Shown here piece after piece: positions 1 through 6,938 of a DNA stretch of 13,965 bases; positions within the stretch are counted from its first letter, which is position 1; every line of letters begins with the position of its first letter. A program made the translations under genes and the position numbers. The DNA is taken from positions 19,824 to 33,788 of the forward strand of contig DKVF01000023.1 in the NCBI GenBank assembly GCA_002491065.1, read 5' to 3'. Under the pieces are notes generated by a model, which was not told the origin of the DNA, did not search any database, and saw only the letters and a list, made by a program, of their open reading frames with translations. The DNA comes from Peptococcaceae bacterium UBA7185. GTDB lineage: Bacteria > Bacillota > Peptococcia > Peptococcales > Peptococcaceae.

Positions 1-73
1 AAAACATGGTTTTCATAGTAAACAATTGCAAAAATAGAAATGGTGATGTGCTGTATTTTTTTTTGCTGTGGTT

Positions 74-286
74 TTATATTTCTGATAGCAGCCAATCAAT
101 CAGGTACAGGGATTTGATGTCGTCGTAGGAATTGATATAGTTTCTATCCATGGACAATACGATTTTTTCGTAGTTGTCGGGGATTCTGCGCAACGGCTGA
201 AGCTCGTGTTCGCGGGTGTCCGGTGACTGCATGCTTTCTGTTACCTGGATATTGGGTTTGTCATTGGTTTTTTCTGCTTTTGGGTT
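74..286 (-). pseudogene. Decayed C-terminal remnant of an AAA/DUF4143-type ATPase
   Basis: Reading the minus strand from 286 to the TAA at 76-74 gives about 70 codons that look like the extreme C-terminus of the widespread bacterial ATP-binding proteins with a DUF4143 tail. Visible family-like pieces, in order, are IQVTESM, REHELQPL, NYEKIVLSMDR and LYLIDWLL. The frame is closed upstream by a TGA at 289-287, and no Walker A or B region exists in the window, so at least 85% of the usual protein (roughly 400 residues) is missing. An ATG at 232-230 opens the last 52 codons, but I see no convincing ribosome binding site. I infer a dead remnant left after deletion. The family assignment is from recalled family patterns and not from an alignment. 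Confidence 0.7.
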
Positions 287-416
287 TCAGCTCAGAGGGT
301 GGGAAGGAATTTGTTTTTGTTGTCTGCTACAATTGTATTGCTGTAAAAAGAGGAATATGGCGGTTTAGCACGAACTTTTAGTATAGATAAGACGGAGAGA
401 TAAAGGGGAGAGAGAT

Positions 417-1424
417 ATGGTGACACGAATTCAATCGCCTCGTACAAAGCGGCTGCGCCGCAAACGAAAAAGACGCAATCGTTTTACATGGATGGCAATT
501 GTGTTATGTGGAATTTTGCTGTACGGTGTGGCGAGCTTCACGGGCTCGCTGTCGGATACAGAGCCGGAGTTGAGCTCCGGGCGTACGGTACAGGTATATA
601 ATATGGATACGGAACAGTTGATGACACTGGATTTGGAGCAATATCTAACTGGTGTAGTCGCTGCGGAAATGCCGGCAAGCTTTTCTGAGGAAGCACTGAA
701 AGCGCAGGCTGTAGCGGCGCGCACCTTTACGGTAAGTCGTATGGAGCATCCCAGTCCCAATGTAACGGCGCTGGATAGCAGAGCACAGCTCAGCACCCGC
801 CCGGAGACCTGTCAGGCGTGGATTAGTGCGGAGGAACAGGAGCGACGCTGGGGGAAACAATATAAAGCGTATCACAGAAAGATTGTGCAGGCTGTAGCGG
901 AAACTGCAGGAGAAGTGTTGCGCTATGACGGCGCGCTGATTGAGCCGCTTTATCATGCCAGCTGCGGCGGCGGTCGCACGGAGGATGCAGCAGAGGTGTG
1001 GGGCAATGCGCGGCCGTATTTAGTCAGCGTGGAATGTAATCATCCTGCTGATCCGCACACTGGACAAAAAGTGACTATGACATTACAGGACATGACACAG
1101 CGGTTGGGTGTTACCGGCGCTGTTCCTGCGGGCTCTTTCGGTGATTTTATGCAGCTGGTGGCGAGTACGGCATCCAATCGGGTGAAAACGCTGCGTGTCG
1201 GCGGTCAGGAGTTTTCCGGTGCAGCACTGCGCAGTGCGCTGGGTTTGAAATCCTCGCTGATTAGCTGGACGGTCAGCGGAGATAAAATTACCTTCACCAC
1301 AAACGGATATGGGCATGGCGTAGGCTTGTGTCAGTACGGCGCTAATTATTATGCAGAACAGGGTGACAGCTACGCGCAGATTTTGGCGCGGTATTATCCT
1401 GGGACACAGTTGTCTAAGGAATAA
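417..1424 (+). CDS. spoIID: SpoIID-type peptidoglycan lytic transglycosylase (stage II sporulation protein D)
   Basis: 335 aa. An Arg/Lys-rich N-terminus (residues 1-22) leads into one membrane segment (about 24-42), so the protein is membrane-anchored with an extracytoplasmic C-terminal domain. The SpoIID/LytB core is plain: YLTGVVAAEMP at 76-86, EALKAQAVAARTF at 92-104, a CGGGRTE segment at 183-189 and GYGHGVGLCQYGA at 297-309. In characterised SpoIID the Glu of the AEMP/SEMP motif is catalytic; here it is E84. SpoIID cuts denuded glycan strands during engulfment, working with SpoIIM and SpoIIP, and is made in the mother cell under SigE. The start has a good site (AAAGGGGAG, 402-410). I could not find a convincing SigE promoter upstream. 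The next gene is SpoIIQ-like, which supports a true sporulation gene over a LytB-like paralogue. Confidence 0.9.
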   Translation: MVTRIQSPRTKRLRRKRKRRNRFTWMAIVLCGILLYGVASFTGSLSDTEPELSSGRTVQVYNMDTEQLMTLDLEQYLTGVVAAEMPASFSEEALKAQAVAARTFTVSRMEHPSPNVTALDSRAQLSTRPETCQAWISAEEQERRWGKQYKAYHRKIVQAVAETAGEVLRYDGALIEPLYHASCGGGRTEDAAEVWGNARPYLVSVECNHPADPHTGQKVTMTLQDMTQRLGVTGAVPAGSFGDFMQLVASTASNRVKTLRVGGQEFSGAALRSALGLKSSLISWTVSGDKITFTTNGYGHGVGLCQYGANYYAEQGDSYAQILARYYPGTQLSKE

Positions 1425-1480
1425 GAGATAGATTAAAATGAAAAGACAAACAAAGATAAAATAATTGGATTGTTTAGAAG

Positions 1481-1507
1481 TCTCATAATGGTGGAAGCAT
1501 TATGAGA
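1481..1507. repeat. Perfect 10-bp inverted repeat between spoIID and the spoIIQ-like gene
   Basis: TCTCATAATG at 1481-1490 and CATTATGAGA at 1498-1507 are exact reverse complements around the 7-nt loop GTGGAAG. No T-run follows on either strand, so this is not a standard terminator. It may be an operator for a DNA-binding protein, or an mRNA hairpin that stabilises the spoIID 3' end. It lies immediately upstream of the larger terminator-like hairpin at 1518-1563. Confidence 0.6.
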
Positions 1508-1513
1508 AGCATT

Positions 1514-1544
1514 GAATAAAAAACCTCTTGAAGCGGTAATACTA
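1514..1544 (+). promoter_or_regulatory. Possible forespore-type (SigF/SigG-like) promoter inside the hairpin
   Basis: GAATA at 1514-1518 resembles the GYATA/GHATR -35 element of B. subtilis SigF and SigG promoters. After a 16-nt spacer, GGTAATACTA at 1535-1544 fits a SigF-like GGnnAnAnTA -10 pattern. AATACTA at 1538-1544 is also one base from the SigG-like CATnnTA. A start about seven bases downstream would fall near 1551, so this transcript would lack the 5' arm of the hairpin that hides the Shine-Dalgarno sequence. The match is by eye to short, permissive consensus sequences recalled from B. subtilis, so it is suggestive only. Confidence 0.35.
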
Positions 1545-1563
1545 TTGCTACAGGAGGTTTTTT
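1518..1563 (+). terminator. Terminator-like hairpin that also sequesters the next gene's Shine-Dalgarno
   Basis: AAAAAACCTCTTG (1518-1530) pairs with CAGGAGGTTTTTT (1551-1563), 13 bp with one G-U pair. After one A-A mismatch, AGCGGTA (1532-1538) pairs with TATTGCT (1543-1549) around an ATAC tetraloop. A six-T run ends the 3' arm. This has the form of an intrinsic terminator for spoIID. Unusually, the AGGAGG at 1552-1557 within its 3' arm is the ribosome binding site of the gene starting at 1566. Confidence 0.75.
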
Positions 1564-1565
1564 AT

Positions 1566-2339
1566 ATGGACCGTAAACATGATTTGAATTATTTACAGTG
1601 GCTGCAGCAAAATGCCCGTCTATATTTGATTGGGCTGACGGTGCTGACAATCTTTGTGATTTTGGCAATCAGTTTGTTTCAGCAGCCTTGGCAGCAGAAA
1701 CCCTTGGTAGCATGGTGGTCATCCAATGATGACAGTGACCAGGTGATTGCAGAGCAACAAGAGCCAACGACGCAAGAAAAAACTGATGATACGGCGACGA
1801 TAAACGCTGCAGAGCCAATGCAGCCACAAACTTTGCAGAATTCTGAAGGCAAAGAGCCAGAACAGGCGATTACAACGCAGGAAAAACAGCAACAGCAGGA
1901 GGTTGGTGGAAGCGTTTTGTCCGCAGAGATTGTGCCGGAAGATGCTCATACAACAGAGGAAACAAAAGCAAGTGAGCCGCAAATCCAGACATTGGATTTA
2001 CAGCAGCTGGCCACAACATTGGAAGGGTTTGTACTGCCCTGTAATGGAACATTGCTCTATGGTTATGGCGTGGGGTATGATACCATTCATGATGATTACC
2101 GCTTTCATGATGACATTTGTTATCAGGCAGCCGGAGCACAGGCAGTGGCTTGCGCTCCGGGAACTGTACAGCAGATGGATTTGACGGCGGAATGGCAGCT
2201 TATCTTGCATTGCGGGCCGTATCAGCTACGCTATAAGGGGCTGCAGGAGTGTACGGTGGCGGTGGGTGACAGCGTTGCGGCAGGGGAGCCTTTAGGTACT
2301 GCTGGAGAATTGCTCTATGTACAGGCAGTGCTGGAATAA
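1566..2339 (+). CDS. spoIIQ: SpoIIQ-like membrane protein with degenerate LytM (M23) domain
   Basis: 257 aa from the ATG at 1566, which sits 8 nt after AGGAGG (1552-1557). An in-frame ATG at 1512 is rejected because it would translate the hairpin. Residues 19-38 form a single membrane anchor. Residues 52-140 are a Gln/Glu/Thr-rich, probably disordered, linker. Residues 154-257 match an M23/LytM fold (FVLPCNGTLLYGYG at 155-168, then VAVGDSVAAGEPLGTAG at 231-247). The catalytic zinc site is lost: the HxxxD motif is H181 followed by C185, and the HxH motif is replaced by residues of LYVQ at 250-253. SpoIIQ is the forespore half of the Q-AH complex, and its LytM domain is also degenerate in B. 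subtilis. Position directly after spoIID supports the call, but another degenerate M23 protein is possible. Confidence 0.75.
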   Translation: MDRKHDLNYLQWLQQNARLYLIGLTVLTIFVILAISLFQQPWQQKPLVAWWSSNDDSDQVIAEQQEPTTQEKTDDTATINAAEPMQPQTLQNSEGKEPEQAITTQEKQQQQEVGGSVLSAEIVPEDAHTTEETKASEPQIQTLDLQQLATTLEGFVLPCNGTLLYGYGVGYDTIHDDYRFHDDICYQAAGAQAVACAPGTVQQMDLTAEWQLILHCGPYQLRYKGLQECTVAVGDSVAAGEPLGTAGELLYVQAVLE

Positions 2340-2362
2340 AAAGAATGATGAAAGATGAGAAA

Positions 2363-2408
2363 GACTTTGTCCCATAACATATGTGTTGGGGACAAAGCCT
2401 TTTTCTTT
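2363..2408 (+). terminator. Intrinsic terminator after the spoIIQ-like gene
   Basis: CTTTGTCCC (2365-2373) pairs perfectly with GGGACAAAG (2389-2397). An inner AACA/TGTT stem (2376-2379 with 2384-2387) extends it around a TATG loop, and TTTTTCTTT follows from 2400. It closes the spoIID-spoIIQ unit just before the convergent permease gene. Confidence 0.85.
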
Positions 2409-2438
2409 ATGGTTGTATTGTAATACTCACAAAAATGG

Positions 2439-3188
2439 TTAGAGTAATGCTGCTGTATTCTGGAGCACTAACATCGCGCCAGCGAAGACCAATGCTAGGT
2501 TTACTAGTGTATGAAACCGTTGCGTATCCACTTTGCCAGCGATCCAGGTGCTGGTATATATGGCAGCGACCATGACAACGAGGGCGATTCCGGTGAGCAG
2601 CATGGTGTCAGCTGTGTAATGATGCTGAAAAAAGTGCTCTAAAGCGACTAAACCCATGGAGAAACAACCGGAGAAAAACATGGTGCCGCGAAAAATATTT
2701 TTATCAGACAGACGATGGGTACAGTAGATGACGATTAACGGACCGCCAGAGGCAAAGGCACCGGAAAAAATGCCGCCAATGATCAGGTAAAGCCAGTCCC
2801 AAGGTTTCGCAGTTGGGGTATTGGCACGATGGCTGCGTAAAAGATTTTGTATCATGGGCTGGAGTGCAATAATCAGAACAAATACGCCTAACAGCAGTTT
2901 GGAGGCTGCTTCGGGAAAATAGCGCAGAAAAAATAAACCGATGGGCATGCTGAGACAGGAGAGCAGGATGATTTTCAGGCTTTCCTGCCAGTGAATATAC
3001 ATTCTGTTTTGCACAGATTGTATGACTGTTTGAATGAAACTGCACAGGGCCAACACAGCCACTGCGGTGGGTAGGTCTAAAATCAGGCTTAAGAGCGGCA
3101 GTGCAATGACATTGCCGGCAAAGCCGATCACGCCAGAAATGGTCATAGAAAGATACATAATGATAGTGAATAAAAGTAGCGTTGTCAT
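2439..3188 (-). CDS. TauE/SafE-family membrane permease
   Basis: 249 aa, almost entirely hydrophobic, with about eight predicted membrane segments (roughly residues 3-25, 38-58, 70-90, 95-113, 133-157, 165-190, 195-218 and 228-248). The family's two-fold internal repeat shows as SGVIGFAGNVIALP near residue 18 and SGAFASGGPLIVIY near residue 141. The length is typical for PF01925 proteins, which export or import small anions such as sulfite, sulfoacetate or related organosulfur compounds. The substrate here cannot be read from sequence. The start is the ATG at 3188, preceded by AAAGAGG (3203-3197, 8-nt spacing). A TTG at 3206 in the same frame lies inside that ribosome binding site and is rejected. 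It is monocistronic with its own promoter and is divergent from the polysaccharide genes. Confidence 0.85.
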   Translation of the reverse strand: MTTLLLFTIIMYLSMTISGVIGFAGNVIALPLLSLILDLPTAVAVLALCSFIQTVIQSVQNRMYIHWQESLKIILLSCLSMPIGLFFLRYFPEAASKLLLGVFVLIIALQPMIQNLLRSHRANTPTAKPWDWLYLIIGGIFSGAFASGGPLIVIYCTHRLSDKNIFRGTMFFSGCFSMGLVALEHFFQHHYTADTMLLTGIALVVMVAAIYTSTWIAGKVDTQRFHTLVNLALVFAGAMLVLQNTAALL

Positions 3189-3228
3189 AGTAGAATCCTC
3201 TTTCAATATAAGAATCGTATAGATTTAT

Positions 3229-3257
3229 ACCATAAAAGGAACCAGAAGGTTTGTCAA
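3229..3257 (-). promoter_or_regulatory. Sigma-A-type promoter of the TauE/SafE permease gene
   Basis: On the minus strand, TTGACA (3257-3252) is a perfect -35. After exactly 17 nt comes TATGGT (3234-3229), four of six matches to TATAAT. This places the start about 35 nt upstream of the ATG at 3188. An imperfect A+T-rich inverted repeat between the -10 and the ribosome binding site (about 3207-3229) could be an operator, but it is weak. Confidence 0.7.
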
Positions 3258-3335
3258 GAGCGGACGCAGATTTTTTCTGAATTTTTTACCTTTTTATGTG
3301 ATTTGCAGAAATTCGTTTTCTTATGGCGGAATATT

Positions 3336-3344
3336 TGCTATAAT
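3336..3344 (+). promoter_or_regulatory. Extended -10 promoter for the sugar phosphotransferase operon
   Basis: TGC precedes a perfect TATAAT (3339-3344), which makes an extended -10 element. No good -35 sits 16-18 nt upstream (the sequence there is T-rich, around 3316-3322), as is common for extended -10 promoters. The start would be near 3351, leaving a leader of about 47 nt to the ATG at 3398. Confidence 0.6.
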
Positions 3345-3397
3345 AAGAAGTTAAGCAAGCTTTTTATTGTAAACAAAAATGGAGTTGGCAGTATCCT

Positions 3398-4792
3398 ATG
3401 ATAAAAGAAAATCAGAAATATTTGAATCGTTTGCAAATCTTACTGGATTTGAGCTTGGTGGTCGTGGCCATGGCTGTTTCCTATTGGGGACGGTTTGTGA
3501 TATTGGATGGCAGCAGATCTCTGAGTGGAGAACAAATGCAGCGGGTCGTGCTATGGACGGTTGTACTCTACGGTGTGCTGTATTCCCGTATGGGGCTGTA
3601 TCAGCCGAAACGTCGGGAATCGCTATTTAAAGAGTGCAGAGAAATTTTGCAGTCCAATATTTTGGGGTTGGCATGCCTGATGGTGGCATTCTTCTTTTTC
3701 AAACTGGTGGACTTTTCCCGTGGGCAGTTGATGATCTTTTTTGTCACCAATGTGGTATTGATGATACTTGAACGCAGCTGTGTCCGCGTTGTGCTGCGGG
3801 GATTCCGCAGTCAGGGCTTTAATTTGCGGCATTGTCTGGTGATTGGCGCCAATGAAATCAGTGATGATTTCCTCAATCGTGTAGAAAAAAACAAGCATTG
3901 GGGATATCGTATTGAGGGTATTTTGGATAATTGGATTGTTCCGGCAAAGGAATATCGCGGATACCCGGTGTTAGGCCGCATTGATAATTTGGTGGAGGTG
4001 TTGTTGAAGCGCTATTTTGATTTGGTGATTATTGCACTCACCTCAGAGGATGCCGAGGATTTGGGTTACATTTTGGCGCAGTGTGAAAAAGCTGGCGTAA
4101 AGAGTAATGTGATTCCTTATTATTATAAATATGTACCGACACAGCCTTATATGGACGATTTGGACGGGCTACCCGTCATTGATACCCGCAGAGTGCCTTT
4201 GGATAATTGGTTCAAAAATGCGCTGAAACGGGCTTTCGATATTGTGTTTGCTTCAGTAGCCATTCTCGTTACCTCACCGGTGATGCTGTTCTCTGTATTG
4301 ATGATTAAGCTGACTTCACCGGGGCCGGTTATTTTTTATCAGGAGCGGGTGGGGCTCAACCGCAAAAAGTTTATGATGTACAAGTTCCGCTCTATGCGTG
4401 TACAGACGGATGAGGAGGAAAGGGTGCAATGGACCACAAAGGATGATCCCCGCAAAACGAAATGGGGCGCGTTTATGCGCAAAACCAGTATTGATGAATT
4501 GCCGCAGTTTTTTAATGTATTGAAGGGCGATATGTCGGTAGTGGGGCCGCGACCGGAACGTCCGTTTTTTGTGGAAAAATTCCGTGAGGAGATCCCCCGC
4601 TATATGATTAAGCATCAAGTACGGCCAGGGATTACCGGATGGGCGCAGGTGAACGGACTGCGGGGCGATACTTCCATTGAAGAGCGTATCAATTATGATT
4701 TATATTATATTGAGAATTGGACGTTCCTTTTTGACCTGCAGATTATTTTTATGACGGTTTTTAAGGGATTGGTGAATAAAAATGCATACTGA
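3398..4792 (+). CDS. Polyprenyl-phosphate sugar phosphotransferase (WbaP/CpsE-type initiating transferase)
   Basis: 464 aa, full length for the three-part family. The N-terminus holds about four membrane segments (residues 14-34, 50-65, 88-104, 110-128). A central nucleotide-binding-like domain spans about 143-265 (HCLVIGANE at 145-153). Next come another hydrophobic segment (279-303) and the C-terminal bacterial sugar transferase domain, with PGPVIFYQERVG at 308-319, KFRSMR at 329-334, SIDELPQFFNVLKGDMS at 364-380, VGPRPER at 382-388 and RPGITGWAQVNG at 409-420. The enzyme moves a sugar-1-phosphate from a nucleotide sugar to undecaprenyl phosphate at the inner membrane face, the first step of capsule or exopolysaccharide synthesis. 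The sugar (glucose or galactose) cannot be read. The ribosome binding site is poor: GGAG at 3381-3384 is 13 nt from the ATG. No other glycosyltransferase is in the window. Confidence 0.9.
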   Translation: MIKENQKYLNRLQILLDLSLVVVAMAVSYWGRFVILDGSRSLSGEQMQRVVLWTVVLYGVLYSRMGLYQPKRRESLFKECREILQSNILGLACLMVAFFFFKLVDFSRGQLMIFFVTNVVLMILERSCVRVVLRGFRSQGFNLRHCLVIGANEISDDFLNRVEKNKHWGYRIEGILDNWIVPAKEYRGYPVLGRIDNLVEVLLKRYFDLVIIALTSEDAEDLGYILAQCEKAGVKSNVIPYYYKYVPTQPYMDDLDGLPVIDTRRVPLDNWFKNALKRAFDIVFASVAILVTSPVMLFSVLMIKLTSPGPVIFYQERVGLNRKKFMMYKFRSMRVQTDEEERVQWTTKDDPRKTKWGAFMRKTSIDELPQFFNVLKGDMSVVGPRPERPFFVEKFREEIPRYMIKHQVRPGITGWAQVNGLRGDTSIEERINYDLYYIENWTFLFDLQIIFMTVFKGLVNKNAY

Positions 4793-4828
4793 TGGGTTGA
4801 AAAGAAAATCTAAAAGGGTGGTTATACT

Positions 4829-5137
4829 ATGTGGAGTAAAATATTGAGAGAATTTTCAGAAAATCCACGGGATGTTCATACGATACCGAAAGTAAAAAAA
4901 GAACCAATGTGGTTTTTTGTATATGAGGAATACGGGAATATCTATATTGAAAAGGCGAGAAGCCATGAACCGAGCAGTTCAATACAGCATAGATTGCGAT
5001 TAAAGAAAGAAGAAATAGAAATTATGAAAAATATATACGATAAAAGAAATGAGGGGGAATCAGTTTCTCATTTAGCTACAAAAAGTAGTTGGATGTCCGT
5101 GTATTGGTATGGAATTTTTGCAGAAATGAACTTATAA
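4829..5137 (+). CDS. Small A+T-rich protein of unknown function
   Basis: 102 aa, ATG at 4829 with AGGGTGG at 4815-4821. I do not recognise a named family. There is no signal peptide and no membrane segment. The N-terminal half is charged and aromatic (KKEPMWFFVYEEYGNIYIEK at about 23-42). The C-terminal half (about 58-100) has a long Lys/Glu helix, then NEGESVSHLATKSSWMSVYW at 74-93, which has the spacing of a small helix-turn-helix of the G-x-S-V-x-x-L-A type. DNA binding is therefore possible but unproven. It lies 36 nt after the sugar transferase and 25 nt before the mutase, on the same strand, so it is probably co-transcribed. It is clearly more A+T-rich than both: for example 14 G/C of 60 in 4981-5040 against 31 of 60 in 5221-5280. 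That suggests a later insertion into the operon. Confidence 0.7.
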   Translation: MWSKILREFSENPRDVHTIPKVKKEPMWFFVYEEYGNIYIEKARSHEPSSSIQHRLRLKKEEIEIMKNIYDKRNEGESVSHLATKSSWMSVYWYGIFAEMNL

Positions 5138-5162
5138 ATCGTAGATAGGAGGATTCGTTTAT

Positions 5163-6848
5163 ATGAGTGATATGGAATATCGTATGCGTTATCAACGTTG
5201 GCTGGAGAATGAGCAGTTGGAGCCGGAGCTGCGTCAGGAGCTGGAGGAAATTGACGGCAATGACAGAGAAATTTATGAGCGCTTTTATCAGGATTTAACC
5301 TTTGGCACTGCGGGACTGCGGGGCATGATGGGAGCAGGCACCAATCGCATGAATGTTTATACGGTACAGCGGGCTACAGCGGGACTGGCTTTGTATCTGC
5401 TGACTGCCTATGGTTTGGAGGCGATGCAGCGAGGGGTTGTGATTGCTTATGACAGCCGCATCAATTCTCAGATGTTTGCGCGGGAAGCAGCGCTGACCTT
5501 GAATTCTTTTGGTATTCGGGCGTATGTATTTGACCGCTTGACGCCGACGCCGGAGCTGTCTTTTGCGGTAACTTATCGGCAGGCAGTAGCGGGAATTGTC
5601 ATTACCGCCAGTCATAATCCCAAGGAGTACAACGGCTATAAGGTTTACAATGAATATGGCTGTCAGATTGCCGGTGAGGCGGCAGAGACGATTTGGGAGA
5701 AGATGAATCTTTATCAGGATTTGACAGACCTGCCTATGATCATAAGTTATGAAAGTGCAGTGGCGCAGGACTTGTATCATGAAATCGGAGAGGAATACCA
5801 CGCAGCTTTTCAGAGCGCGGTATTGCAGCAGGGGCTTTTAGCTGATGCGGAAAGCAAAGAAAATTTACGGGTGGTATACACACCGCTACATGGCACGGGG
5901 CTGATTCCGGTGACAACGGTACTGGAAAAGGACGGTTTTACGCAAATGCATGTATTAGAAAGTCAGAGAGAGCCGGACGGTACATTTTGTACGGTGCATT
6001 CTCCCAATCCAGAGGAAAAGGAAGCGCTGCAACTGGCCATCGCCTATGGACAGGAAATCGGCGCTGACCTGGTACTGGGCACAGACCCTGATTGTGACCG
6101 CGTGGGCATTGCTGTGTGGAATGGAGCGCGGTTTGTATTGCTGTCGGGCAATCAAACAGGAGCGCTGTTGGCGGACTATGTATTGAGCCAGAAAACAATC
6201 AGCGACAATGCGGTGCTGATCAAAACCATCGTGACCTCCGAGCTGGGGGCAGAGGTTGCCCAAGCTTACGGAGCGCAAGTGATGAATGTACTGACCGGAT
6301 TTAAATATATCGGTGAAAAAATGATTGACTTTGAAAAGCGGCATGATTATGAATTTGTGATGGGGTATGAGGAAAGCTACGGATATCTGGTAGGCTCTCA
6401 TGCCAAGGATAAAGACGCAGTGGTGGCTTCTATGCTGATTTGTGAAATGGCTGCGTATCACAAGGCGCAGGGAAAAACGTTGCTGATGCGTCTGGAGGAA
6501 TTGTACCAGCAGCACGGTTATTATCAAGAAGCGCTGGATTCCTTCACGCTGCCCGGTGCAGACGGGCAGCAGCATATTGCGGAGATTATGACAGCACTGC
6601 GGGTACAGCAGCCTGCCGAGCTAGGCGGACAGGCTGTCGCTGAGGTGAAGGATTATCAACAGGGGCTGGATGGACTGCCAAAGGCCAATGTGCTCAAATA
6701 TATGTTTGCAGATGGTGGCTGGATGGCGGTACGGCCTTCCGGCACAGAGCCTAAAATCAAATTTTATTATTCACTGAAGGGCAGCAGCATGGAGGAAGCA
6801 GCGAAGCGGGTGGCGGCGCTGCAGCAGGCAGTAAAGGCTTATCTATAA
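5163..6848 (+). CDS. Phospho-sugar mutase (phosphoglucomutase/phosphomannomutase family)
   Basis: 561 aa, the normal length of the long PgcA-type alpha-D-phosphohexomutases. All four active-site loops are present: the phosphoserine loop TASHNP at 148-153 (S150), the metal loop DPDCDR at 308-313, the sugar-binding loop GYEESYG at 401-407 and the phosphate-binding loop RPSGTEPKIK at 524-533. GTAGLRG at 48-54 marks the N-terminal domain. The enzyme interconverts hexose-6-phosphate and hexose-1-phosphate. Glucose-1-phosphate for UDP-glucose is the likely use, since it shares an operon with the initiating sugar transferase. Family members can also act on mannose, ribose or deoxyribose phosphates. 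AGGAGG at 5147-5152 is 10 nt from the ATG; an in-frame ATG at 5172 is less well placed. Confidence 0.9.
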   Translation: MSDMEYRMRYQRWLENEQLEPELRQELEEIDGNDREIYERFYQDLTFGTAGLRGMMGAGTNRMNVYTVQRATAGLALYLLTAYGLEAMQRGVVIAYDSRINSQMFAREAALTLNSFGIRAYVFDRLTPTPELSFAVTYRQAVAGIVITASHNPKEYNGYKVYNEYGCQIAGEAAETIWEKMNLYQDLTDLPMIISYESAVAQDLYHEIGEEYHAAFQSAVLQQGLLADAESKENLRVVYTPLHGTGLIPVTTVLEKDGFTQMHVLESQREPDGTFCTVHSPNPEEKEALQLAIAYGQEIGADLVLGTDPDCDRVGIAVWNGARFVLLSGNQTGALLADYVLSQKTISDNAVLIKTIVTSELGAEVAQAYGAQVMNVLTGFKYIGEKMIDFEKRHDYEFVMGYEESYGYLVGSHAKDKDAVVASMLICEMAAYHKAQGKTLLMRLEELYQQHGYYQEALDSFTLPGADGQQHIAEIMTALRVQQPAELGGQAVAEVKDYQQGLDGLPKANVLKYMFADGGWMAVRPSGTEPKIKFYYSLKGSSMEEAAKRVAALQQAVKAYL

Positions 6849-6938
6849 CTGTATTGTTGCTGTAAAAGCTGTTTTGCATTGCAAAAATTGAAACGTTGTC
6901 GATTTTGGTATTGGAAACCGATTAGGGAGGTAGATTCT

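Noticed and set aside
300..400. SigE-like promoter upstream of spoIID
   Set aside because: Partial matches such as GAATTTG with GCTACAAT have the wrong spacing or miss key bases. None was good enough to list as a feature.
5955..6575. A 206-codon minus-strand frame inside the mutase gene
   Set aside because: It overlaps the metal-binding and sugar-binding loops of a well-supported phosphohexomutase and has no independent support.
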